Counted from the first letter of the stretch, positions 39,606-51,620 are shown. The stretch: DNA of 64,000 nt from Phytophthora sp. 'mugwort' (GCA_033558025.1 JAUCEF010000004.1:1-64000); one strand, 5' to 3'. Translations and numbers: made by a program. Notes: generated from the letters alone by a model not told the origin.

Positions 39606-39812
39606 AAAGCTCGATCGTTAGTTCGCCTTCGTTTAGAGTCGCCGCAGCATGAACATACCTGTCTTGAGGAGTCTCGACTGAAATCGAATGTGAGCGCTTT
39701 GCTCATCGCGCGACGTCAATTAACAGGCCGCTAGAACTACCCCAAACGGGTGGCTATCACGTGCGTGTGCCGTTGAGTTTTGTCGCTGGACAAATACAGG
39801 CTGACGCTTTTT

Positions 39813-39837
39813 GCGAAGACGATTTTTTCGTCTCCGC
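39813..39837 (-). other. Candidate Helitron 3'-end hairpin
   Basis: GCGAAGACGA and TCGTCTCCGC form a 10-bp stem with one mismatch around a T5 loop. It lies about 170 bp beyond the helicase stop codon, where a Helitron 3' hairpin would be expected. No clear CTRR end follows, so the boundary is uncertain. Confidence 0.4.
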
Positions 39838-40006
39838 GGATTTGTGTCGGGTTTGTGTCATAAAATGCGTTAGATTTGTGTCTCCCACATTTCTTGAGAT
39901 GTGCGATTTTGACGGAGTCCCAGTGGGTAAGTGGGTGAGCAAGTGAATCCCCAAATAAATCGTTCGCTTCAAAACAAATGCATGTATTGTGTAGTGTACA
40001 TCTAAC

Positions 40007-41580
40007 CTAATCAAAGATCTGCCTGTATACGATGTTGCTCGTGTACACCCCATCCTCTTCCTCTAAATCAGGATACTCGATCAGTGCCTTGAATTTTGAC
40101 CGCGTTGTAACCCTTGACAGGTCCACATATAGCTGTCCGTGAGAGAAGAACGGACTGGCAAGATATAATCCCAAGTTCATGAGCGTTTGCCCCTGCGCTT
40201 TGTTGGTCGTCATAGCGAAAGCTGGTTGAACCGGAAACTGTTTACGTCGAAGCCGAAACGGGAACTCTCGCGTGTAATCATCGCTCACAAAAACAATCCT
40301 GGGGATCAGCACGTGTTGGCCTTTTTGCTCCCCAGTCATGATTGTAGCGAGGATGACGTGGGCTTTCAGGTCTACAATCCTCAGAAGTGTACCGTTACGG
40401 AGACCCAGGTCAGGGTTTAAATCCCCCATCATCATGATAGGAATCCCCTTCTTGACTACCAGTCTGTGAGGAGGGATGCCGCTCATGTTCACCGAGTTAA
40501 GCACCTCTTGCTCGAAAAAGTTTCCATCGTCCTCTATCGCATTAACAGACCTATACTCGAGGGCCGCGTGAGGAAGCCGATCCGCTACTACTTCGTTGAT
40601 TCGATGCACCAAAGCGTTTGTCGTCGTAAGAATGGTACGACTCGCAAAGTATTCATCTGTGGCGACCTCCGGGTTATTTACGTCGGCATACATGCGATTG
40701 ATTAGACGCTCCGTACCACGGGGCACCGCACCTGGAGCTATTTCTGTGTTGTCTTCAGGAGCATCCGGCGAGTTGTCGATCAGCTGTCACTCGGAATCTT
40801 TATGGACTTTCTAACCAGAGCCAGTTGACCTCGTGTCGGCCCAGCCATTTCCTCTGCGTCCATCTCATATCAACCGAGCGCACTCGCATGTTTTCCGTAA
40901 TATGTACCTGCTTAAAATAACGCAACAGGTCGGAAGACTTGAGGCAAGCATCGATTTTTGTATCCGCGGGTGTCACCACAGGTAGAATCTGCCGAAATTT
41001 CCTGAAAATCCCCCCCCCCCCCCGAAAGGCTCTCGATTGTTGTCCATTATATCCTGAAGAGTACGATCAACGATTTCGAACGCGTGTCGGTGGGTCATAG
41101 GTGCTTCGTCCCAGATTATCAAGGCACCACGCTCAATCAACTTTCTCAGGTGCGACTGCTTGTAAATGTTGCAAGTTGAGGTTTCATCCAACTTCAAAGG
41201 AATTTTGAAAGTTGAGGGAGCTGTCCGGTCGCGCATCAATAGAAGCGACGCAATCCACTAGACGCGACGGCAATCGCAATTTTCCCGTCGAGGCGCACTT
41301 TAGCAAGGATGTGCCGCAGCGAAGTAGATTATCCAGTCCCCCCCCCGGGCCGTCGATGAAGAAAAGCTTATTTCCTACTTCACGATGATTGACAGCCTCA
41401 ACAATTTTCGTTGTAGATTTCCCTCTGGGAGTTCTTGAGATGATCCTCCGCGCCGACAATTTCTTCCAGCGCGGACTCGTCGTATCCAGTTAATTCGCGC
41501 CGAATGAGAGTGTTTTCTTGGAATGACACCAGTAAAAACCGCGGGAACTCACTCAACTTTGGAAGGGCATACTGTTCCAC
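40007..41580 (-). pseudogene. Helitron Pif1-like helicase
   Basis: The N-part at 40973-41580 contains FFIDGPGGG (Walker A, damaged: the expected GKT is replaced by a G-run and a frame change at 41338-41348) and LIIWDEAPMTHRHAFEIVDR (Walker B). It then reaches a run of 14 C (41010-41023) in place of the next conserved segment. The C-part at 40007-40726 is open and well conserved (ASRTILTTTNALVHRINEVV, GDLNPDLGLRNGT, AMTTNKAQGQTLMNLGLYL and LYVDLSRVTTRSKFKAL). The helicase unwinds DNA during rolling-circle transposition. Confidence 0.88.
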
Positions 41581-41796
41581 GGCTTACCCACTAACTTGGA
41601 GCAGCTCGTTGATGTTTTTTAAGGTCTCGAACGTGACAACCGAGCTCTTGACGGGTTCGAGCTCTTTGTGGTTATTTAACGCAAAGTCGTGAGAAAGTTC
41701 ATCATAAAAACATCCTACAGAGCCCGAACGTCATTTGGCATCGAGTACACCAACAGGGTTTGCCGCAGTTGGTACGCCATTTGAAAATCGGCCGCT

Positions 41797-42660
41797 TCAC
41801 TCATGCAGGCATGCCACGTCATTGTCTAGGTACCCCGCTGCCCTCGCGGCGTCTATAAACTTGGGGTACTGCGTGTTGTTCACCTTCTTCAAGTCAACAA
41901 ATGAAGTGGTCCCTCTACGGTGACACAGAATAACGCGAAGATAGAACCTCTCCTCGTCGCGCGGAGACACGTGGATCATCCTGCCAAGTGCGGCTTGGTA
42001 GTTTTTCCGGCGCACCCATTGTTTGTTCTTCCAGCAAAACTTCTTCGGGATGTCTTGATATAACATTGTCTTTGCTATTCGGTCTTCAGGGCTGTGCTCG
42101 CGCACAACTCGAAGAACCGAGTCAGCATGGTGTGTTGTCCATTTTCAAGAACGCTTTCAGTATCTTGTTCGGGGTATAGACAACCATTTGTTTCCCTTCA
42201 AGATGGACAGTGAGTTGCTCCACAGAGTGGCTTTTTCCCTGAACCACGTAGTCGAGCAGGCGCATACATGCCTCAACTGGAGATAAATATCGGTCGCGCA
42301 GGTAGCTCAATACTTCGTTGGGTTCTTTACGCATGCTCACCATTCACCTTGAGAGCGAATAGCTTCAACAGTAATTACCGTTTTGTCGGAACCTTTGTAC
42401 ACATACCTGTCAAGGTACTTCACTGATGTAATGTCCGTAAACACCTCAATGTTGATGTGACACTTGTACTTCTGCGAGAAGTATGGGTTGTAAAGTACGA
42501 TCCACTGGTTTGTCGTTTCGTTGTCATACTCACGGTTTTTGATTTCAAACTCCCGGAGAACACGACGCCGTGTGTACTCAGGATATCCGTCAACATTGGC
42601 ACGGGTGATTTCACGAAGAGGCTCCGGGAAATTCTTGGAGCACTTCCATCCTTCATGCAC
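41797..42660 (-). pseudogene. Helitron Rep C-terminal region with Y2 motif
   Basis: At 42337-42660 the sequence CSKNFPEPLREITRANVDGY is followed by VLYNPYFSQKYKCHINIEVF and KYLDRYVYKGSDK, the segment carrying the paired catalytic tyrosines of Helitron Rep. At 42122-42343 and 41797-42105 are the linker segments to the helicase (LSPVEACMRLLDYVVQGKSH; FYLRVILCHRRGTTSFVDLK). Frames change between the pieces. Confidence 0.82.
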
Positions 42661-42681
42661 ACAAACGTAGGATCTTGGCTT

Positions 42682-43139
42682 CTACACGGACCGTGCATCA
42701 TACATGTAGTTACCATTTTGTATAGATCGGGGTTCGTGGCTCATCCGGCAGCAGACACCAGTTTGTCGATTATTTCTCTGGTGTGTGGGTTGTCCTCGTC
42801 GGCGAGGATCAACAATATGTGTGCGTGCGGCAGACCTCGTTTCTGGGACTCGACCACGTAAATTCGAGCCACGACACGACCTAGAACACCTTGGTCTAAA
42901 TCTTTGAGCAACGCACGAAGCTTGAGTTGCCAAACCCGCGCAACGATGTCTGGACGGTCCTGGGCTGTTTGACGCTTTAGGATCTGGTCCATAATCTCTT
43001 CCCACTCTGGGTTGCAGGTCATCGTTAAGAAGATGTGGTTTTCCGTACTCCCTAACGATTGCCATTGAATCTTGATACGACTGGTACATGTGTCGAGGTC
43101 CACCCGTGAACGTAGTAGGAAGCCCGATGTGCTTGCCAA
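42682..43139 (-). pseudogene. Helitron Rep, HUH nuclease core
   Basis: HIFLTMTCNPEWEEI, then RVVARIYVVESQKRGLPHAHILL: the GLPHAHIL segment is the HUH metal-binding motif of Helitron Rep. The window continues to ADEDNPHTREIIDKLVSA. This enzyme nicks one strand at the element end and starts rolling-circle transfer. Confidence 0.88.
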
Positions 43140-44314
43140 TTCGTCTTAAGAAGTATGGGTCGCGTTCGTTTTCTGAACCCGAGTTTTGCAACGCCAGGTT
43201 CCCCCGGTTGTACTCGGTGAGGCGGGCAGCACCCTCCGTTAGAACGGCGGTTGTCTCGTTGAGATAAGAATCCTGGACCCCAGAATATAGATCCGCCCGC
43301 AGGGTGGCTTGGTTGTCGGAAACGCACCGTAAGAAAATCCTGTTCGACCTTGGCGCGCTGGTCAACACACCCTCGCTGGAATAGACGTCTACCTTGATGT
43401 AACACATCGCCATCGCCCAGATTAGGGAAAAGACGATATGCGGTATGTTCTTGTAGAGACATCTTGTCCTTCTTTCGATGTTGTTGTCCGTTGACATACG
43501 TATCCGTGTACGTCCAACCCAGATCACCGTTCGGGAACAGTACTGGGTACTGGAGTGGATCATACATCGGGTTTGTCTCGTAAATACGCATGAGACCGTT
43601 TTGTTTGGTATTTAGATGGATATCGCGCGCCCTCTTGACGTTGCCGTCGTCGACCATAACCGCTCCCACCTCGTTCATAGTAGGCAAATTGGTCGTACGC
43701 GGTCCGCGCTTATCAGCGTGGAGATTATACACGACGTCAATAACGTCCCTTCCCTCTTCAATATCGCGTCGATGTTTTCCCCATGCGAAATAAACTGCCG
43801 TGCAAACGGGTTGTATGCCTCCATCATTCGAGAGTTGTCAATTTTTCCGGGTCAAGATCGGTAAAGATGCCCTTCTGACGCAACGCTCGTTTCTTGAGGT
43901 CGTCGTCTACGAAGTAGATTTGCGCGAATTTGGCAGCCGCCAACTCCCCATCGCGATATTCCATGTGTGGACTTAACGAACCCACATAATGCCCCATATC
44001 ACCTTGGACCCGACATGTGTTCACCCCACGCTGACCCTGAACCGAAGTATCCTCTCGCACACCACGAAAACCACCATCGGAATTTCAAGCGACCCGATTG
44101 AAGTAAACGCGAATACTTGGTTGTAGGCGCGTATATGTCGCCTAAAAAATGGGTCGTCGTAATACTCAAGCAGATAGTACGGCGCCCACTGTAGCGGAGG
44201 AAGTCGCACCTTGCCTTTTAGACAACAGGACACGTCAGACTCACCGGGCCATTTCCAGGCGCCGCACCAAATACACTCAAACATGTCGGGGAGCTTGTGT
44301 CGACCGTTTTCCAC
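43052..44314 (-). pseudogene. Helitron-like N-terminal domain
   Basis: From right to left: MFECIWCGAWKWPGE with paired cysteines, FAFTSIGSLE, VQGDMGHYVGSLSPH, AQIYFVDDD, and then NLPTMNEVGAVMVDDG, DPLQYPVLFPNGDLGWTY and KMSLQEHTAYRLF. These match the Helitron_like_N region preceding Rep. Frame breaks lie near 44040, 43830 and 43420. Confidence 0.82.
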
Positions 44315-45120
44315 ATTCTTGCCTGATACTGTGGACTTGTGGAAGTACTCATGATTTTCCAGTGCGTTCGTCGAGTGCTAGCAGCCTCTTTTTCGGCCTC
44401 ACTTGCCTCCTCGCACCTGCTCCGCTTTGTTTCGCAAGCGGTCACGCTCTCTCTCTCTTCTTCGATTTCTTCTGCAGTACGTTCATGTCGTAACTCTTGC
44501 CGCCGCAGAGTGTTCTGTTCGCGCTGTGAGATTTGGTCTTCTGGGATGAGTGTTTCTCGCAACTCTCGCCGATGCTGAGAGTTGTGCTCTTGTGCAGAGT
44601 CGATTTCTTCTGGAGTACGTTTCTGTCGTAACTCTTGCCGCCGCAGAATGTCCTGTTCGCGCTGTGAGTCTTGTTCTTCGGACGTATGAGCAGCCCGAGC
44701 AACTTGATGTTGCTGTGCATATTGCTCGCGCACGACAGCACGCTCCTCCTACGAAAGTCTGGAACGGTGTGCTCGCTGTTGCTCAGCAGCACTCTGGGGC
44801 TCGGCAGCACTCTGAGGATCGGTAGTAACAGCCTCTGAGTCGGCATCACTTGATTGTAACTCTTTTAACTGCTTGTTTAGTCCACAAATCTTGCTCGTCA
44901 GCGCATTCATTCGTTTTCGCTTTGCTTGGCGTTCCTCTTCACCTGTTGACTGCCCTTGTTGACGCTCAGTCCGACGCTTTGCCGTAGCCTCCCCAATCGC
45001 TTCTTTTAGTTCAGCAGGCGTCCTTTTCCGCTTTCGTGTAACCGTAATGCCTACGCACACGAAACAAAAGTAATGTGACGCGTTAGACAATAAAAAGTCC
45101 AAATACACTGCACGAAACAA
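44218..45120 (-). pseudogene. Helitron N-terminal basic coiled-coil with repeats
   Basis: KRKRTPAELKEAIGEATAKR and similar K/R/E/Q-rich sequence at 44749-45120 is followed by repeats at 44400-44700. In these, QREQDILRRQELRQKRTPEE and QREQNTLRRQELRHERTAEE are two copies of one unit, with a third degenerate copy between them. Such repeats are common at the N-terminus of oomycete Helitron proteins. DNA or RNA contact is inferred from the charge. Confidence 0.65.
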
Positions 45121-46700
45121 TCGCTGCTTTTAACTTGGAGTGGTCATGGACATTTGCGTACTACCTGGGTGGTGCCAGCTCCCGTGAATGTAACCCCGAT
45201 CAGTTTCCCATAGTCACAGGTTACAACTTGCAAGCAAGCCGCAACCTGGAGCGGTCGTCGTTGCAAATGGCACAGTCGGATATTCTGGGTTAAAGGGCCT
45301 GGGTAATACTGAGGGCCTTCGTGTGATATCCTTTTTGCGCATTTGTTAAAACGGCACGGTCGCGTGGGCCAGATAACCCATCACGGCCAGCTCAACCAGT
45401 TCACATTCGGGTTTGTGGTCAACAGACCGGGTCGATTTACCAATATGTGTAAGATTTGACAAAACTAGTGTGCTGCTCGCGCAGTGGGCGGGAGGTTAAT
45501 ATATTTGACCAACAGTAAATTCAGGTTTAACCAACAATAACGTCAATTAATTGTCTTAACCCCTTAGCACGGCGACCCCCAGCGGAAATTAACCCGCCGG
45601 GATGAAACTTCCCCCTAAACAACCCCGGGAGCCTCGGACTATCTGTGTATTGGTCTTGGAGGCTGTACGGCTAACTAAAGTCATACAAGCAGCGTACCTT
45701 GTTGTGGCGGTGCCGGCGCCCGCGTCCAAATTCAAAATGGCGCAAAAACTTATTTTCCATCTGGTAAATGTGGTCCACACCACATGTGTTAAGTAGCCTC
45801 AATAAGTACGCTTACCAAAAGTAACATAACAATTTTAGCCAATGGAAAAGCTTTATTTGTTAAACGCCTCTGCTGCCGCTTCGCCATGCTACGGTTGCGC
45901 GGCTGCCATCGCCGCCGCTTACGCTTGCGGCCCTCTTGATGCGGTGGTGGTGGTGGTGGCGGGCCCATCATTGTGCACACGGCAGCCGCACTCTGCTGGC
46001 GGCAGTCTAGCGCTGGGCGTGTTGGCGGCGGTGCCCTGGGCGGGAGTCAGTATGCGCGGGCGTTAGGCCCGTTCGCGCAGGCCACACACCGACGCGCAGC
46101 TCGGCGGGCGGTGCCGTCCCCGAAGGCGCTCCATGCAAGGAGTGCCTTGCAGCACCCGCACTTGTGCAGCGGCAGCGCCAGCCCCGCATGTTCGAGCGGT
46201 GACGGCAACCACTCGCGCCTCGCACACCCTGCATGTGAAGTCCCCCGTTTCTGGAAAATGAGAGGACGCGGGCTAACAATTAACATCAATTTCAACCAAT
46301 TGTTACTTTATATTTTCCACTAATTGCCGCCTTCATTGTTCAACCAATGTTTTATTTATATTTCCGCCAATGGCCGCCTTCGGCGGAAGGTTGTTTTAGC
46401 CAAAGGGGCCCCCTTCGCTGCGCTCAGCCGCCAATGAGATTGCGTCTAGAATCGCGTTATGGCGTGACAGACAGACGGACGGACGGACGGAGCGACGTTA
46501 GCGTTAAGTTTTAGGATGGGGCGCACGTTGAGCCTGCTGGCAGTGATCTCGGCATTGTAACGCTGAGAGATCGCCAGCATGCTCGTCCTATCCTCGTCCT
46601 GCGTAACATCGCAGCTATCACCCTTGTCGATGAATGTGCCTGGGTGAGGGCGTGCTTACATTCACCGTGACTTTGCTGTGTTAATAAAAACAAATTCGTT
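45121..46700. other. Remnant-rich non-coding stretch
   Basis: No gene can be supported. A GC-rich patch at 45880-46250 has a minus-strand reading with a Cys pattern (HKCGCCKALLAWSAFGDGTA and RRCVACAN) that may be a decayed zinc-binding segment of a transposon protein. A (GACG)n/(GACA)n microsatellite lies at 46465-46491. Confidence 0.4.
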
Positions 46701-47691
46701 TCATAAAGGTTTGCTTTGTGCGGGGTTTTCAAACTCTGCTACATATCGCTGTGGTAAAGTAGTATTACGGTGGTGCTTCGACTTGGGCTCACCCCTTAGC
46801 TTTGCAATAACGTTCTGCAGATCGACCACCTCGCTGTCGTCTTCTACGTGTCCTTGTCGTTGAAGATCGGCTAGAACTCGGCGCATTTCCAAAGGCTTAT
46901 CTGCAGCGTCACGAGTAACTCGACCGAGTTTTTCTTTTCTTGAATACGACTAACCTTCATAGCCGCATCATGCTCCTTCTCGGCGCGGGCATGCTTCTGA
47001 CGTTTCAGGGTAAGACTTCTTCAAAGAAGACGATTTGACGCTTTGTCAGCAAGGCCTTATCTTCATTACTTGGTATCGCCTTGAGAACTTCAACAACCTT
47101 GTTGGTCCGCAATGTTGTTCGACATAATACACATCAGACAAATTCAGTTAGTGTACATCCAAATATTTAGCAGATAATCTTATTAGCCTACCCGCTTTGC
47201 TCGGTGTCGTCCTCGCGGGCGTTGTCTTCGCTCGAGGTTCAGCGCGAATTGAGTACGCCATCATTTCCAATGGCAACGTCTAGACCATGCAGGCGCGTAG
47301 GTTTGGATTTGTAATTGTAGTCAGTAAGTACAAGTAATACAGATCCATCATGCCTCCGTAAAATGCGGTGAAAGGTGCGTAGTTGCCGGATGGTGAACCG
47401 CGCGAGTCAAATTCGCAGTAATGACGAGTCACTTCCTTCAAAATAAACCACAGCCTCTTGCTATCATGGCTCTTAATGCAGCAGGATCTATACTCGAAAA
47501 ATCCACCCGCACATGCAGCAAAGCATTATTTTTGACATCTTCGTCGTTATATGCTGCTGTTGCCCTACACCAATAATCAGACGCCCCCCTATCGTGTGGG
47601 TGTCAATTGCATGCCGGCTTGCAACATCACCCAATTTTAACATTCCGCCACAGTAGCTATCCGAAAAGAGTACGTTCAGGAGCCTGAACAC
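46701..47691 (-). pseudogene. Fragment of an oomycete repeat-associated protein family
   Basis: Minus-strand phrases FRLLNVLFSDSYCGGMLKLG with DVASRHAIDTH (47590-47690), then SGNYAPFTAFYGGMMDLYYL (near 47330-47390) and a charged C-terminal stretch VDLQNVIAKLRGEPK (46701-46890), lie in order but in different frames. I recall a common Phytophthora family with LVNVLFSDEF...GNVASR and SGTHD...FFEFCNG segments, and this looks like a degraded member. The function of the family is unknown to me. Confidence 0.45.
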
Positions 47692-47699
47692 ACAGCCGA

Positions 47700-48787
47700 C
47701 CGTCTTCTGTCAGTTTTGGTCCGCTAGAAGGAGCTCTGCACCACGCCAGTTGCTGTGATAGTCCCCGTCACAAGCAGACAGGCTCACACGGTAGCAAATA
47801 CGATGCCTTCTTGTACGATACACATGTGGCCTTCGGACTTCTGCATTCAGCACGCAGCGCATTGGCGCTCCACTTCTTGTAGGCGTCGCGAAAAAAACTC
47901 GGGAGTGGGAGATTTTCAGGAGACTGCACCGCGCCGCTTGCCCTAAGCCTTCGCATCTTATCCAACAGTGATGTTGAATCATCTCCCGGGACCCGGGAAA
48001 ATAAGAACGGGCCTCAGGTGCAGGACGAAATGCAGGAGTCGACAGAGACCTGTGTCTGATCTGCTGAGGACAGTGCCGACGGCGATATGCGGGGTCGGTC
48101 ACGACGTAGGGTAGCGCTGCCGCCGGCACCGAATAGAAGAGCACGCGAAGGACTGTCGAGGGCGTACAATGCCCCCGCTACATCCGCCGCTCCGAGACCC
48201 GGCCGCGAGCTCGAAGAGGAAGAAGCCCAGGCAGGCAACGACCGCTAGATGGACCCGGAGGTGGAGTTTCAGCGCACAGCGAAGGGGCGTAAGACGCGAT
48301 CATGCCGGGCATCTGCGGGCGCCAGAACCCACCTCCGCGGCCGAAGTAATAGTTGGACATTGGCCGCTTTGTATGGTTCAGGTGCTGGAACTTAGACTCC
48401 AAGCCCAGCGAGGGGAACTTCGTGTAAATGGCCCTGATTACGGCCAGTGCACTGCTCGGTGCCTCGTCTACCTCCGGCATTAGCATTGCTGTCAGCCGTT
48501 TAGGCCTCCGCACCAGCAGTACGGGCTCGGGCTCGGGTTCAATGATCGGCTCTTGTGAACAGCGGGATCTACGTGGTGGAACACCGCTTGGTCGTACACG
48601 GCGCGTGTCTCGGGGCTCGGCATCGTACTCACCACGGTCGGCTGCGGTTGGATGAGTACCTCGCGGATCACCGGCTCTTGAAGTAGGATTTGATTAATCG
48701 GCGAGTCAGGCTGACCATTCGAGTCAACGATCTCGGTCACGAGCGTATCTAGATTATGCGTGTTCACTTCACCTGTGGGTTCGTCTA
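47700..48787 (-). pseudogene. Unidentified gene, 3' part (left of Copia-3)
   Basis: On the minus strand, directly at the Copia-3 left edge, an open frame reads EPTGEVNTHNLDTLVTEIVD, QPDSPINQILLQEPVIREVL and IQPQPTVVS. Beyond 48490 another frame reads ALAVIRAIYTKFPSLGLESK and FQHLNHTKRPMSNYYFGRGG. The first frame joins in register to the sequence at 55116-55280 if Copia-3 and one copy of its GTCTA/GTCTG duplication are ignored. I do not recognise the protein. Further leftward reading decays. Confidence 0.45.
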
Positions 48788-49024
48788 TGTTTCGGGAATG
48801 GGATCATGGCGAAGGAAACCTCCTTGTGTTGACCACACCACCCTACTATCAAAGATATACATCACTTAGATAGTTATGGTGATTGCTGTACACTACACAA
48901 TATAGCCATGCTCAATTGAATGGTCATGAGAGACCTCTAGACACCGCCAACTTAACTTCTCAATCACAACTCTATCTACCTTCCTTTACTCAAGTCTCCA
49001 CTACTTCGAATCTAACCCTTAACA
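48788..49024 (+). repeat. Copia-3 5' LTR
   Basis: A 237-bp LTR, directly followed by the primer site GGTTATGAGCCCA at 49025-49037, the same as in Copia-1. The gag ATG is at 49029, inside the primer site. Confidence 0.88.
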
Positions 49025-49028
49025 GGTT

Positions 49029-50190
49029 ATGAGCCCAACGCAAGACTCAAGCGCCGACGACCGTTATTTTACGCGCCTTAACGGCCGGAACTTCGTGATC
49101 TGGAAGACTCGTGTGACCGCCGCCCCCGAAGGAAAGAACCTGATCGGCTTCGTCACCAACGTCGACTATGCGGGAGACGACGACTTCGACATCTTCGGAT
49201 GAAGAACTCAACCCAGCGCTGGACGACATGAGAGCCATGTCGGCCGCCCCAGATGCCGCTGGGGCTCCCAAGGCCGACGAGATGGAGGGCTCCTCACCGA
49301 GTGAGCCCTCTTCCGACTCAAGTTCGGAGGCCGCCACCGCTGGAGACGACGGCGATGTGGAAATGGGGCAGGTACAACCACCTTTAATCCAGTCACTCAC
49401 TGCTAACAAGCGTGAGAATCTGAAGCGGGCTGAGAAGCAGAAGGCCAAGAGCCTGCAGCTGAGCTCGAAGAAGCTACGGCTCGATGAAGCAAAGGCTAAA
49501 GCCTTCCTCATCAAAACCATCGGTGACCAACACGTTCATGGTGAAAGATAAGACTACGGTGTGTGAGATTTTTCGAACGCTCTGTAGCAAGTACGAAGGC
49601 GCCGGCATCCACGGTGACCCGTACTACATCCAGTCATACCTGATGACCCGCAAATATGAGGGAGGTTCCGATCTCATGACTTTCATCATCGCCTTGAAGG
49701 CGCTATGAAGGCAACCGTGGAAGCCACGAACCGTGTGCCGAGCGACGAGCAAAACCACTTTATCTATACCATTCCCTCCCAAAAGGGTGGAAGCCTGAAC
49801 TGGCAGTCTGGAAAAGGAGCCGGAAGTTCATTCCGTACGAAGACTTGAAACGGCACATGGAGACCAAGGTCCAGAACGAACTAGCGCGCGATCGCTACGT
49901 CCTCAGAGAAGGGACACCGGAGTCCAAGGAGACCTAAGCTGAGAAAGCCCTTCAAGCCACACTGCAAATTTCAATGCCGGCGGCTCTCCAAGTCACTGCC
50001 AAGACGGAGGCAGCAGTCGTTGTTGCATTGAAATGCACATACTACCACCGCAATAACCACGACACTGTCGACTGTTACATCCTGCAGCGCCACCTACGTG
50101 ACGGTCAAATCAAGGCTGGTACGGTTCTTCCTGCCAATTTTAAGCTGAAGGCGCCACAAGGCACGCCAGCACCCTTACAAGGGTGACTAC
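49029..50190 (+). pseudogene. Copia-3 Gag
   Basis: The start ATG 49029 reads MSPTQDSSADDRYFTRLNGRNFVIWK (first residues), and the frame stops at 49201. Next comes an acidic Ser/Glu/Asp-rich frame at 49168-49551, then pieces with YIQSYLMTRKYEGGSDLMTF (49620-49690) typical of UBN2-type Gag. A eroded zinc-knuckle region follows at 50030-50090 (CTYYHRNNHDTVDCYI, close to CX2CX4HX4C with changes). Frame breaks occur at several places. Confidence 0.78.
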
Positions 50191-50369
50191 AAGCGAAACC
50201 GCGGCATCAGCTCACGGACCAACTACAATGTCCATGGAAATGACAATCGCGTCTAAAATAGAAAACACCCAGATCGCCGTGGAAATCACGGCCGTAGCGA
50301 TCGAGGAAAACGAAACCAGTTCCACGGTCAAGACAATCAAGACGAAAATGCATCAGACAATAGCGAGTA

Positions 50370-50740
50370 CGGCATCATTGCCATCACCACGCTCGACCTG
50401 GCTCCGAAGAAGGACGAGATCAGCCTTACCGCTCAAGACGTATCCCATGACCGCACCTGGACAATCGACTCCGGGTGTACCCGTCACGTTACGTTCAGTC
50501 CGCATTGGTTCAAGGACCTGAAGGCCACCGTTGGAAAAGCCATCACGGTTGGTGGAAACCATCAGATCCCCATTCGGGGCACGGACACCAAGGAAAACGA
50601 ACTCCTCATTACCTTGAGCAACGTGCTGCACGCACCCGAACTCAAATTCAACTTGCTCTCGGTGCGCCAAGCTGTTGAAAAGGACTGCAAGATCAACTTC
50701 CCCACCGCCAAGAAATGCCTTCTGTTTTTTTCTTCGCTCA
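50370..50740 (+). pseudogene. Copia-3 protease
   Basis: HDRTWTIDSGCTRHVTFSPH near 50455-50510 is the Copia aspartic protease site (DSGCTRH). It is followed by LSNVLHAPELKFNLLSVRQA at about 50614-50670, the usual protease end. Readable across one frame change. Confidence 0.82.
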
Positions 50741-50842
50741 CCGAACCAAGTTCGAGGCCAAGACTGGAGAAGGAACTCGCCTCTACCAGTTCAAAGCTCG
50801 TCCAGCGGACACTAACCAAGCGGGCCATGTGGCTAACACAGG

Positions 50843-51620
50843 TATGTGCGATAACATTATGCTCTGGCACAGACAAATGAGTCATCCTAACTTTCGCGTT
50901 AAGCAGGATCTGGCTAAGTACAACAAGGTCAAGAACATGGGACTGTCGAGATTCGACTCCAACAAAGACTACTTCTGCTCATCATGCACATACGCAAAAT
51001 CTCACCGTAATCCATTCAATAAACGATAAGTTGAAAGGACAAAATTTCCTCTTGAAAAGGTTCATACTGACATGGCTGGGCCATTGCCAATTGCAACACT
51101 CTCGGGCTGCCACTACTTCCTCACTTTCATCGATGACTTCTCACGCTATATGTTCATCTACATCATTAAGCGAGAGTCAGACCTGTACGAATGCTACGAG
51201 GATTTCAGAAAAAAAGCCCGCATCATGTTTCAAGGTGATGTAGGTCAGCTCGAATACACCGAGAACATGTATTATGAGGAGATCCGGAACCTCCGAAGCG
51301 ACAACGCCCGTGGTTATGAAAAAACTCGGAATAATTATCTTCGAGAAGTACAACACACATGCTCAAAAAAAAATTCACAAACGCCTACACACACCACCAA
51401 AATGGTGTAGCAGAGAGGCGTATGCGCACACTGCTTGAACGAACAAGAGCCTTCTTAATTGATGGAAACTTACCCCACGTTCTCTGGGGAGAATGCGACA
51501 AACACGTCGCTGACCTCCTCAACATAACTCCAAACTCTGTCACGAACAACATCACTCACCACGAAAAGCGGTCCAACCGCAAACCATCCGCATACTACAT
51601 TAAGTATTTGGATGCGCGGC
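50843..51620 (+). pseudogene. Copia-3 integrase
   Basis: LWHRQMSHPNFRVKQDL and CSSCTYAKSHRNPF form the zinc domain at 50862-51025. The core follows in another frame (MAGPLPIATLSGCHYFLTFI, DDFSRYMFIYII), then RSDNARGYE, and after a further shift TNAYTHHQNGVAERRMRTLL. Catalytic residues are recognisable but frame changes near 51030 and 51350 inactivate the gene. Confidence 0.82.

Larger units (their letters stand above)
39813..45120 (-). mobile_element. Helitron rolling-circle transposon (decayed)
   Basis: The minus-strand order is basic coiled-coil N-terminus, Helitron-like N domain, HUH replication initiator, then Pif1-family helicase. That order is diagnostic for the Helitron Rep-Hel protein. 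All parts are present across about 5 kb but in several frames. Outer boundaries are approximate; the left edge is set by the hairpin and the right edge by the first coding block. Confidence 0.85.

Noticed and set aside
39606..39812. Terminal inverted repeats for the second transposase/Myb-like pair.
   Set aside because: Comparison of 37148-37300 with 39606-39960 by eye gave no inverted match longer than a few bases.
45880..46250. A small Ala/Gly/Cys-rich gene on either strand in the GC-rich patch.
   Set aside because: Frames are short, low-complexity and lack a supporting start or domain. At best it is a decayed zinc-binding segment.
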